From Pseudomonadota bacterium (GTDB lineage Bacteria; Pseudomonadota; Gammaproteobacteria; Burkholderiales; Rhodocyclaceae): a stretch of DNA of 8,738 bases. Position numbers and translations under genes: made by a program. The notes under the pieces are model-generated. The model was not told the DNA's origin. It searched no databases and saw only the letters and a list, made by a program, of their open reading frames with translations. Within the stretch, counting starts at the first letter, position 1; the number at the start of each line of letters is the position of its first letter. The stretch spans positions 1 to 8,738 of the forward strand of contig JAJZPJ010000108.1 in the NCBI GenBank assembly GCA_021811225.1. Reading direction: 5' to 3'. Of the stretch, positions 1 to 6,014 are shown piece after piece.

Positions 1-31
1 CGATGAATATTGGCGTTCCTGACCGCCGGAC

Positions 32-50
32 CCCGGGCGGCTCGCCCGGG
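32..50 (-). terminator. GC-rich hairpin downstream of the cytochrome-porin gene
   Basis: A perfect 8-bp stem (CCCGGGCG at 32-39 with CGCCCGGG at 43-50) closed by a 3-nt loop starts 20 bases beyond the stop of the minus-strand gene. Its position fits a transcription end or an mRNA-stabilising 3' hairpin. No U-tract follows in the minus direction, so it is not a textbook rho-independent terminator. Confidence 0.4.
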
Positions 51-69
51 AATCCGCTTTAGCGGCAGC

Positions 70-1359
70 TTAGAAGTTGATCCAGCCCAGGAGATAGAGG
101 GTGTTGTTGTCCGAGGCGTTGGTGCTCATGCCGCCGAACTTGTTGAAAGCGGTGTATTGCAGCGCCAACCGGGTGTTCTGGTAGGGCAGCCAGTCGAGCT
201 CTCCTGTCCAAGCTGCCTGATCGTCACCCAGACTACCGCTGCCGGTGGTGGAGTAGTAACCCAGGGACGCACCGTACTTGCGCTGATAGTAATAATTGCC
301 GGCGACCCTGAAAGTCTTGAAGCTGGGGTTCGTGCCGGGACTGGACGCGTCCAGCGTCTGGTCTTCCTTGATGTAGGTACTCGTGACCGAATAGATGTTC
401 TGGTCGTTGATGTACTCGTACTGGGTATCCAGCGCCACGTCGTTGTATCTGTCGGTCGCACCCGAAAGCGCCAAACCATTGCCCGGGTACAGCTTGGCGT
501 TCATCCCGTAAGCGCCGACCTCCCAGGACTGCACTCCCCATTGACGCTCGTAGGCGAGCCGCCAGTAGGGCGCCAGCCCATCGATGACGGCGCTGCTGGT
601 GCTGTCTAACGGAGCGCCATTGGCCGACGAACGATAAGCACCCAATTCGGCGTAGATCGAATTGTTCCAGTAGCCATAGGCGCTCATCCCAATGCCGCCC
701 AAGCCCCCGTCAACCAAGGCAAAGCCACCGGGTCTTGGGGCACTGCTAACATCGCTGCGCTGATCGATGGGTGCCTGCCAAGCCGCGGTGGTGTTCCAGA
801 CGTCCTGAACCGTGGGGTTGTTGTTCAGACTCAGGCCCCACAGGAAATTTGGATTGACGTTCTTCGCGTAGCGGATGTCGGTGTTGTCCATGCTTAAAGG
901 GTTACCCGACGTATAGGTCATCTGCACGAAGGCCCCGAGGTTGGGCGCGATCCGGCCGGCGTAGAACAGGCTGGCCTGCTGCGGAAACTCGGTCGTCCCG
1001 TTCTGGGCGCTGCCGGTACCGCTGGCATCAGGCGCAGCCTTCTTGGTGCTGGTGACCGAGGTCTGGAGCATGAAGGACAGCGGCGGCAGCTGGTTCAAGA
1101 GCAGCGTCTCGTCCTTGTTGGTGGAGACGTCGCTGACCTGGGGCAGGTTGTCGATGGTGTAGCCGTTCAGCTTGAAGCGCCGGCCGAAGGGGGTCAGTTC
1201 GGGGAAGACCGTGTGGCAGGCTTCGCAGGCCAGGCCGGTCTGGCGCGCGAAGCTGGGCACGGCCTGGGCCGCGCCCGGCAGCAGCAGCGCTGCGGTTGCC
1301 GCGACCAGCGACAGCCGGGCGAGCCGGCTTGCGATGCGGGATGTGGGACTATGACTCAT
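70..1359 (-). CDS. Fused monoheme cytochrome c / outer-membrane beta-barrel protein (Cyc2-like architecture)
   Basis: This 429-residue protein is probably an outer-membrane porin carrying one covalent c-type heme. It opens with a Sec signal peptide (basic start, Leu/Ala-rich core, likely cleavage after AQA at about residue 33). The mature N-terminus reads VPSFARQTGLACEACH, so the heme site is C45-E-A-C48-H49, followed by FPELTPFGRRFKLNGY. The remaining ~350 residues are Gly/Asn/Tyr/Ser-rich with alternating aromatic residues, and the protein ends in W-I-N-F. A C-terminal Phe is the usual signal for beta-barrel insertion. The FARQTG-CxxCH-FGR-FK-G start resembles Cyc2-type porin-cytochromes, known for extracellular electron transfer such as Fe(II) oxidation, but many unstudied relatives share it. 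The substrate is therefore unknown. The start is supported by GAGGGAG six bases upstream. It is transcribed away from the other genes, behind an FNR-like promoter. By eye it is less GC-rich than the plus-strand genes. Confidence 0.8.
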   Translation of the reverse strand: MSHSPTSRIASRLARLSLVAATAALLLPGAAQAVPSFARQTGLACEACHTVFPELTPFGRRFKLNGYTIDNLPQVSDVSTNKDETLLLNQLPPLSFMLQTSVTSTKKAAPDASGTGSAQNGTTEFPQQASLFYAGRIAPNLGAFVQMTYTSGNPLSMDNTDIRYAKNVNPNFLWGLSLNNNPTVQDVWNTTAAWQAPIDQRSDVSSAPRPGGFALVDGGLGGIGMSAYGYWNNSIYAELGAYRSSANGAPLDSTSSAVIDGLAPYWRLAYERQWGVQSWEVGAYGMNAKLYPGNGLALSGATDRYNDVALDTQYEYINDQNIYSVTSTYIKEDQTLDASSPGTNPSFKTFRVAGNYYYQRKYGASLGYYSTTGSGSLGDDQAAWTGELDWLPYQNTRLALQYTAFNKFGGMSTNASDNNTLYLLGWINF

Positions 1360-1419
1360 TTGTAACTCCCTCTCTGTAGTTGCGGAAAAATCGATGCTGC
1401 GAGATTACCGGCCGATCCC

Positions 1420-1446
1420 GAAATTTCCATTTTTTCGACGAAAAAA
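1420..1446. promoter_or_regulatory. AT-rich dyads in the leader of the cytochrome-porin gene
   Basis: Two perfect palindromes lie close together: GAAATTTC at 1420-1427, and TTTTTTCG (1430-1437) paired with CGAAAAAA (1439-1446) around a single central A. They lie 61-87 bases upstream of the minus-strand start codon, inside the predicted 5' untranslated region. They could bind a protein or fold in RNA. Function is unknown. Confidence 0.35.
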
Positions 1447-1464
1447 ACGCGCTTCGAGAGGAAT

Positions 1465-1492
1465 TGTGTTGTTTTGTAACAACACATTTTTT
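1465..1492. promoter_or_regulatory. 9-4-9 perfect inverted repeat plus T-run
   Basis: TGTGTTGTT (1465-1473) and AACAACACA (1478-1486) are exact inverted repeats around the 4-base spacer TTGT, and six T residues follow on the plus strand (1487-1492). Read on the plus strand this resembles an intrinsic terminator, but no plus-strand gene precedes it. Relative to the minus-strand promoter predicted at 1504-1509 it would lie at about +12 to +33, so an operator or leader hairpin is more likely. The inner TTGTT-N4-AACAA also fits the relaxed TTG-N8-CAA core bound by FNR/CRP-family regulators. Confidence 0.45.
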
Positions 1493-1503
1493 AAAACTAA
1501 AGT

Positions 1504-1509
1504 ATTATA
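1504..1509 (-). promoter_or_regulatory. -10 element of the cytochrome-porin promoter
   Basis: The minus strand reads TATAAT, a perfect -10 hexamer, in an AT-rich patch. The hexamer 17 bases further upstream (GAACGG on the minus strand) does not resemble a -35 box. This suits a promoter that depends on an activator bound at the FNR-like box at 1535-1548. The predicted start is near 1497, giving a leader of about 138 bases. Confidence 0.5.
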
Positions 1510-1534
1510 TTTAAAGGCCAAAATATCCGTTCAG

Positions 1535-1548
1535 TTGACCTGCGTCAA
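1535..1548. promoter_or_regulatory. FNR/DNR-like box
   Basis: TTGAC-CTGC-GTCAA is a perfect 5-4-5 dyad with the length and TTG/CAA core of FNR/CRP-family sites (FNR consensus TTGAT-N4-ATCAA). Its centre is 32.5 bases upstream of the first base of the minus-strand TATAAT, or about -44 from the predicted start. That is about 3 bases further than the ideal class II spacing. It suggests induction by oxygen limitation or nitrogen oxides, but the regulator cannot be identified. Confidence 0.5.
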
Positions 1549-1571
1549 CATGAACTGTAACAGCTCATGTT
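1547..1571. promoter_or_regulatory. 25-bp near-perfect palindrome next to the FNR-like box
   Basis: The two 12-base arms AACATGAaCTGT and ACAGcTCATGTT are separated by one central A at 1559 and pair at 11 of 12 positions (the exception is A1554/C1564). The palindrome overlaps the last two bases of the FNR-like box. It lies at roughly -50 to -75 of the minus-strand promoter, where an additional activator or repressor would bind. I do not recognise it as the site of a specific regulator family. Confidence 0.5.
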
Positions 1572-1645
1572 TGATCTGCCGCATATTGCGGGGGCCACGC
1601 CGGGCGGGCGAACCAGTCTGACTTTCGATAGAGGCGGGGCCGCCC

Positions 1646-1708
1646 CTTCGACCCGAAGACCCAGCCGCCGAGCCGCCTGCCGTCGAGGGACCGATCAGCC
1701 GGCGGCTC
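1646..1708 (-). terminator. Hairpins downstream of the MaoC gene
   Basis: Two stems follow the MaoC stop. GAGCCGCC (1670-1677) pairs perfectly with GGCGGCTC (1701-1708) across a 23-base loop, and CTTCG (1646-1650) pairs with CGAAG (1654-1658) across three bases. Neither is followed by a U-tract on the minus strand, so any termination would be Rho-dependent or weak. Confidence 0.25.
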
Positions 1709-1711
1709 ACT

Positions 1712-1736
1712 CCGGTCTGTCTCTCCCGGTCTGTCT
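1712..1736. repeat. Two-copy direct repeat, 14-base period, at the MaoC stop
   Basis: CCGGTCTGTCT occurs at 1712-1722 and again at 1726-1736. The second copy overlaps the TAG stop (1735-1737) of the minus-strand MaoC gene. It is probably a small local duplication. Confidence 0.5.
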
Positions 1737-2241
1737 ATGATTGCCCGACGTTCCGGCAGCCGAGGAGGTTCATCGCGCTCATGGTCATCACCGGCTCGCG
1801 CGCCTGGTTGATCACCTCGATCGTCGAGCGGACCAGGCCGCGATCCGGTTTCGAGCGCGAGCGCCTGGCTTCGACCACGGTGACCCGGATGCTCAGGCGA
1901 TCGCCCGGCCGCACCGGCCGGGTCCAGCGCAGTTCATCGACGCCGGGCGAGGCGAGGCTGGCATTTCTGGACAGGTAGTGATCGGCGAACAAGCGCATCA
2001 TCAGCCCCGCGGTCATCCAGCCGCTGGCGATCAGGCCGCCGAAGGGGCCGGCCGCGGCGGCGGCGGGATCGGTGTGGAAATCCTGGGGATCGTAGCGCCG
2101 GGCGAATTCCATGATCTCGGCCTCGGTCACCGGCAATTCGCCGAATTCGTAGGTCGCACCGACCCGGTAATCCTCGAAGTAGCGATCGTCGATCGGGCTG
2201 GCGAAGCCAGCCGTGCTCAGGGTTTCATCCGCTGTTGTCAT
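1735..2241 (-). CDS. MaoC-family (hot-dog fold) acyl-CoA hydratase
   Basis: This 168-residue single-domain protein belongs to the MaoC/(R)-specific enoyl-CoA hydratase family, which adds or removes water on acyl-CoA thioesters in the cytoplasm. The segment YDPQDFHTDP (about residues 50-59) has the spaced Asp and His of the hydratase-2 catalytic motif. It is followed by GPFGGLIASGWMTAGLMM, the usual central helix region, and by RWTRPVRPGDRLSIRVTVVE, typical of the second half of the fold. Length is normal for the family. It lies 28 bases downstream of the ModA-like gene on the same strand, so the two probably share a transcript. Its ribosome site is weak (GGAACGGAACG). The substrate cannot be read from the sequence; the neighbourhood suggests aromatic or alicyclic acyl-CoA breakdown, which is inference only. 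Confidence 0.85.
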   Translation of the reverse strand: MTTADETLSTAGFASPIDDRYFEDYRVGATYEFGELPVTEAEIMEFARRYDPQDFHTDPAAAAAGPFGGLIASGWMTAGLMMRLFADHYLSRNASLASPGVDELRWTRPVRPGDRLSIRVTVVEARRSRSKPDRGLVRSTIEVINQAREPVMTMSAMNLLGCRNVGQS

Positions 2242-2269
2242 CGTTCCGTTCCGGTTTGGCAGCCCCGGC

Positions 2270-3025
2270 TCAAAAACCGTAGCCGTAGGATTGTATGATC
2301 GTGCGGGCGGATGCGCTTTTCAGATAGGCCATCAGCGCCCGGGCGGCCGGCTTGTCCTTGGCATGCGCGAGGATCACCGCGTCTTGCCGTATCGGCCGAT
2401 AGAGTCCGTCCGGCACCCGCCAGAGCGAGCCGGACCGGGTCAGCTTGCCGTTCCGATACAAGCTGGAGAGTGCAATGAAGCCGAGCTCGGCATTGCCGGA
2501 AGCGACGAACTGATAAGTCTGGCCGATGTCCTCGCCCTCGACCAGCCGGGGGCGCAGACGCGCTTGCAGGCCGAGTTTCGTGATCACCGACAAGGCGGCG
2601 GCACCGTAAGGCGCGGTGTCTGGATTGGCGATCGCCAGATGGGCGAAATCGCCGCGCCCCAGCACCCGCCCGTCGGCATCGACGTAGCCGGGTTTGGCGC
2701 TCCACAGCGCCAGCTTGCCGACCGCGTAGGTAAACTCGGAATCCGGCAGCGCCAGACCCTCCCGCACCAGCCGCTGCGGCGTCTCCTGGTCCGCCGCGAG
2801 CAGGATATCGAAGGGCGCGCCGTTTCGGATCTGCGCATACAGCCCGCGGGTGGCGCCGGGTACGAGCAGCAGTTTCGTGCCGCTGTCCCGTTCGAAGGCC
2901 GCCGACAGCTGCTGCAGCGGCCCGATGAAATTGGCGGCGACCGCGATCCTCAGCGTCCCGGCCTGCGCCGCGGCGGCAAGCAGCAGCGCCATCAGGCATG
3001 CCGCCTCCTTCAAAAACCGTTTCAT
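2270..3025 (-). CDS. modA: Periplasmic molybdate-binding protein, ModA type
   Basis: This is a 251-residue substrate-binding protein of a molybdate (or tungstate) ABC importer, acting in the periplasm. The chosen start gives MKRFLKEAACLMALLLAAAAQA, a clean Sec signal peptide, with GAGGA about eight bases upstream. An in-frame start 39 bases earlier would add 13 polar residues and spoil the signal. The mature part begins TLRIAVAANFIGPLQQL and continues with GATRGLYAQIRNGAPFDILLAADQETPQRL, then GEDIGQTYQFVASGNAELGFIALS. These are the expected ligand-binding segments, closer in style to Azotobacter-type ModA than to E. coli ModA. No ModB permease or ModC ATPase gene is present in the window, so it is either an orphan or relies on a transporter elsewhere. 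It is divergent from the bis-MGD enzyme gene and upstream of the MaoC gene, placing molybdenum supply beside two Mo enzymes. Confidence 0.88.
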   Translation of the reverse strand: MKRFLKEAACLMALLLAAAAQAGTLRIAVAANFIGPLQQLSAAFERDSGTKLLLVPGATRGLYAQIRNGAPFDILLAADQETPQRLVREGLALPDSEFTYAVGKLALWSAKPGYVDADGRVLGRGDFAHLAIANPDTAPYGAAALSVITKLGLQARLRPRLVEGEDIGQTYQFVASGNAELGFIALSSLYRNGKLTRSGSLWRVPDGLYRPIRQDAVILAHAKDKPAARALMAYLKSASARTIIQSYGYGF

Positions 3026-3052
3026 CGGCTGGGTCCTCGCTTCTCGGGTGCA

Positions 3053-3090
3053 ATGGTGCGTCAATGGTGACTATGGTGACTATGGTGCCA
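3053..3090. repeat. 9-bp tandem repeats in the divergent promoter region
   Basis: ATGGTGACT is repeated exactly at 3064-3072 and 3073-3081. A partial third unit follows (ATGGTGCCA, 3082-3090), and a diverged unit precedes (ATGGTGCGT, 3053-3061). They lie directly upstream of the modA ribosome-binding region. They may be a slippage array or a repeated protein-binding element. Confidence 0.6.
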
Positions 3091-3162
3091 TCGACACCGT
3101 TGCCGGGCGGGGGGCTCGCGGCTCGCCAGGCAGCCCGGACATGTTAGCGGCTGGCGGGGGCC

Positions 3163-3193
3163 GCGACAATATGTAACATCTTCCATATTGCGC
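3163..3193. promoter_or_regulatory. Inverted repeat in the modA / molybdoenzyme divergent region (mod-box-like)
   Basis: CAATATG (3167-3173) and CATATTG (3184-3190) are exact inverted repeats separated by 10 bases. The flanks GCG(A) and CGC extend the symmetry if one extra base is allowed on the left. The CG...ATAT-spacer-ATAT...CG layout recalls ModE (mod-box) operators. That would make sense between a molybdate-binding protein gene and a molybdoenzyme gene, but the match to the ModE consensus is loose. No convincing -35/-10 pair could be placed for either divergent gene. Confidence 0.4.
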
Positions 3194-3260
3194 TTGGCAG
3201 GATTTGTATCATATCTTCCGGGCTCCGAGCATCGCCGCAGAACTCACAGGGAAACCCACC

Positions 3261-6014
3261 ATGAGCAGCGCAGCCAGCAAAGGCATCCGCCAAGTCCCGA
3301 CCTACTGTTACAACTGCGTCTCCGGCCCCGACCTGCTGACCGTCAAGGTCAAGGACGGCGTCGCCACCGAGATCGGACCCAACCCCGCCGGACTGGGGCT
3401 GCATCCGGCCGACGGCAAGCCCTGCGTCAAGGCCTACGGGCTGATCCAGAAGACCTACCATCCGGATCGGATACTGACGCCGATGAAGCGCAGCAACCCG
3501 AACAAGGGCATGGGCGAGGACCCGGGCTTCGTGCCGATCTCCTGGGACGAAGCGCTCGACGCCATCGCCGCGAAACTGGTCGACATCCGGGGGCGCGGCA
3601 TGCTCGACGAACAGGGCTTGCCGCGCATCGCGGCGACCTTCGGCCACGGCGGCACGCCGGCCAACTACATGGGCACCTTCCCGGCCTTTCTCGCGGCCCT
3701 GGGGCCGATCGACTACAGCTTCGGCTCGGGCCAGGGGGTGAAATGCACCCACTCCGAGCACCTCTACGGCGAATACTGGCACCGCGCCTTCACCGTGTCG
3801 GCCGACACGCCGAACGCCGACTACATCGTCTCCTTCGGCGCCAACGTCGAGGTCACCGGCGGCGTCTGCGCCGCGGCGCGCCACGCCGCGGCGCGCGTCC
3901 GCGGCATCAAGCGCGTCCAGATCGAGCCGCATCTGTCGGTCACCGCGGCGGCCTCCGCCGAGTGGCTGCCGATCAAGCCGAAGACCGATCCGGCCTTCAT
4001 GTTCGCCATGATCCACGTCATGCTGCACGAGCACCCGCGCGAACGGCTGGATCTCGCCTGCCTGCGCGACATGACCTCCTCGCCCTACCTGGTCGGGCCG
4101 CACGGCTACTACCTGCGCGATCCGGAGAGCGGCAAGCCGCTGCTCTGGGACGTCCGCCGCGGCGCCGCGGTCCCCCACGACACGCCGGCGACCGAGCCCC
4201 TGCTGGAGGGCAGCGTGCGCGTCGATCGCGCGGTCGAGGCCGGACCGGACGGGGAGCAGTGGAACTGCGACGGGGTGACGGCGGACACCGCCTTCTCGAA
4301 GCTGGTGGCGCACATGCAGCCTTACAGCCCGGAATGGGCGGCGGCGATCTGCGAAGTGCCGGCGGCGAAGATCCGCACCGTCGTCGGCGAATTTCTCGAC
4401 CACGCCTGCATCGGCCAGACGGTCGAGATAGACGGCGAGATCCTGCCTCATCGTCCGGTCGCGGTGACCCTGGGCAAGACGGTGAACAACGGCTGGGGCG
4501 CCTTCGAGTGCTGCTGGTCGCGCACCGTGCTGGCGGTGCTGGTCGGCGCGCTGGAGGTGCCCGGCGGCACCCTGGGCACCACGGTGCGGATCAACAAGCC
4601 GCACGACAACCGGCACCAGAGCGTCGAGCCCGGCCCCGACGGCTTCATGTTGAACAAGCTCAATCCGACCGGGAAGGACACCTGGGTGAAGAAGCCCGCC
4701 GGGCGCAACGCCCATCGCACCCTGGTGCCGCTGTCGGGCAACGCCGGCGCCTGGAGCCAGGCGCTCGGCCCCACCCATCTGGCCTGGATGTTCCAGAACA
4801 TGACGCCGGAGAACTGGCCGGTAGCGACCAAGCCGGAAATCTGGATCGCCTACCGCACCAATCCGGCGATCTCCTTCTGGGACACCCACGCGCTGGCCGA
4901 GACCATCGCCCGCTTCCCGTTCACCGTGTGCTTCGCGTTCACCCCGGACGAGACCAATCACATGGCCGACATCCTGCTGCCCGACGCCACCGACCTGGAA
5001 GCGACGCAGTTGATCCGCCTGGGCAAGACCAAGTACATGGAGCAGTACTGGCAGCACCAGGGCTTCGTCCTGCGCCAGCCGGCGGTGGCGCCGCAGGGGG
5101 AAGCGCGCGACATGACCTGGGTGTCCACCGAGCTGGCGCGCCGCACCGGGCTGCTCGCGGACTACAACGCGGCGATCAACCGCGGCGCCTGCGGCGTCAA
5201 GCTGAAGACCGAGCAGCGCGACTTTTCGCTCGATCCCGACCAGGCGCACTCGGTCGACGAGATCTGGAACGCGGCGTGCAAGGCCGCCAGCCACGAGTTG
5301 ACCGGCGGCGAGGAGGTCCGCGACCTCGACTGGTTCAAGGAACACGGCTTGCTCTCGCGACCGTTCAAGCAGACCCAGTGGTACCTCACGCCCACCCTCA
5401 AGCGCCACGGCCTGCGCTTCGAACTGCCCTACCAGGAGCGCCTGATGCGCTCCGGCCGCGAGCTGGCCAATCGCATGCACGAGGCCGGCATCCACTGGTG
5501 GGACAGGCAGTTGGAGGAGTACCAGGCCCTGCCGGTGTGGCACGATTTCCCGGGGCTGTGGGAGGAAGACCTGGTGCGCCGCGGCCACAAGCCCGAGGAT
5601 TTCCCCTTCTGGCTGATCGCCACCAAGAGCATGCAGTACCACTCCGGCGGCAACGTCGCGATCCAGCTGATGGACGAGCTGTCGCAGAACATCCGCGGCC
5701 ACCAGGGCGTGATGATCAACACCCGCACCGCGGAGCGGCTGGGGATCGAGGACGGCGACCTGCTCGAGATCAACTCGGTGATCGGCTCGACCCGGGGTCC
5801 GGCGATTACCATCCAGGGCATCCGCCCCGACACCCTGGTCATCGTCGGCCAGTTCGACCACTGGGCGACGCCCTACGCCAAGGATCTCAAGGCGCCCAGC
5901 CTCAACACCATCGCCCCGATGTCGATAGCACTGACCGACGCCACCGGCTCCGGCGCCGACGTGGTGCGCGTCGCTTTGCGCCGGCTCGGAGCCGACGGCG
6001 CCAGGGGCGGATGA
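3261..6014 (+). CDS. Bis-MGD molybdopterin oxidoreductase catalytic subunit (DMSO reductase family), substrate unknown
   Basis: This 917-residue protein has the full fold of the DMSO reductase family. Residues 16-55 form the N-terminal Fe-S segment, C16-YN-C19-VSG-P23-D24...KPC55VKAYG, in which Pro takes the place of the usual third Cys. The segment from DPGFVPISWDEALDAIAAKL runs into the first cofactor domain. GSGQGVKC162THSEH gives Cys162 as the likely Mo ligand, and SADTPNADYIVSFGANVEVTGG follows. The central part includes TDLEATQLIRLGKTKYMEQYW, and the last ~120 residues are a molydop-binding domain (GVMINTRTAERLGIEDGDLLEINS...VGQFDHW). No Tat or Sec signal is visible, so it is probably cytoplasmic. 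The ATG is preceded by AGGGA at eight bases; an upstream TTG (3204) lacks such support. Its stop overlaps the fdhD start. Family resemblance suggests the polysulfide/thiosulfate-reductase and PadB (phenylacetyl-CoA oxidoreductase) branch rather than formate dehydrogenase. A hydroxylase of the resorcinol or 3,5-dihydroxybenzoate type is an alternative. Confidence 0.85.
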   Translation: MSSAASKGIRQVPTYCYNCVSGPDLLTVKVKDGVATEIGPNPAGLGLHPADGKPCVKAYGLIQKTYHPDRILTPMKRSNPNKGMGEDPGFVPISWDEALDAIAAKLVDIRGRGMLDEQGLPRIAATFGHGGTPANYMGTFPAFLAALGPIDYSFGSGQGVKCTHSEHLYGEYWHRAFTVSADTPNADYIVSFGANVEVTGGVCAAARHAAARVRGIKRVQIEPHLSVTAAASAEWLPIKPKTDPAFMFAMIHVMLHEHPRERLDLACLRDMTSSPYLVGPHGYYLRDPESGKPLLWDVRRGAAVPHDTPATEPLLEGSVRVDRAVEAGPDGEQWNCDGVTADTAFSKLVAHMQPYSPEWAAAICEVPAAKIRTVVGEFLDHACIGQTVEIDGEILPHRPVAVTLGKTVNNGWGAFECCWSRTVLAVLVGALEVPGGTLGTTVRINKPHDNRHQSVEPGPDGFMLNKLNPTGKDTWVKKPAGRNAHRTLVPLSGNAGAWSQALGPTHLAWMFQNMTPENWPVATKPEIWIAYRTNPAISFWDTHALAETIARFPFTVCFAFTPDETNHMADILLPDATDLEATQLIRLGKTKYMEQYWQHQGFVLRQPAVAPQGEARDMTWVSTELARRTGLLADYNAAINRGACGVKLKTEQRDFSLDPDQAHSVDEIWNAACKAASHELTGGEEVRDLDWFKEHGLLSRPFKQTQWYLTPTLKRHGLRFELPYQERLMRSGRELANRMHEAGIHWWDRQLEEYQALPVWHDFPGLWEEDLVRRGHKPEDFPFWLIATKSMQYHSGGNVAIQLMDELSQNIRGHQGVMINTRTAERLGIEDGDLLEINSVIGSTRGPAITIQGIRPDTLVIVGQFDHWATPYAKDLKAPSLNTIAPMSIALTDATGSGADVVRVALRRLGADGARGG

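Noticed and set aside
1394..1621. A 75-codon plus-strand open frame in the intergenic region
   Set aside because: It runs through AT-rich palindromes and the predicted promoter, has no visible ribosome-binding site, and shows no family resemblance.
2238..3053. A 271-codon minus-strand frame overlapping modA in another frame
   Set aside because: The protein is Arg/Ala-rich with no recognisable domain, while the neighbouring frame encodes a clear signal peptide and ModA motifs.
3194..3210. TTGGCAGGATTTGTA as a sigma-54 (-24/-12) promoter
   Set aside because: The GG of the -24 element is present, but the position 12 bases downstream is AT instead of the required GC.
3204..3260. An upstream TTG start adding 19 residues to the bis-MGD enzyme
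   Set aside because: The ATG at 3261 has AGGGA at good spacing and gives an N-terminus that starts shortly before the Fe-S motif, as usual for cytoplasmic members.
3144..5861. A 905-codon open frame on the minus strand, antisense to the bis-MGD enzyme gene
   Set aside because: Its translation is Arg/Ala/Gly/Asp/Val-rich without domains. It mirrors a strongly supported plus-strand gene and is the usual by-product of high GC at third codon positions.
3261..6014. Assignment of the molybdoenzyme as a formate dehydrogenase because fdhD follows
   Set aside because: The likely Mo-ligand Cys162 is not followed by His, the Fe-S Cys motif is altered, and there is no in-frame selenocysteine UGA.
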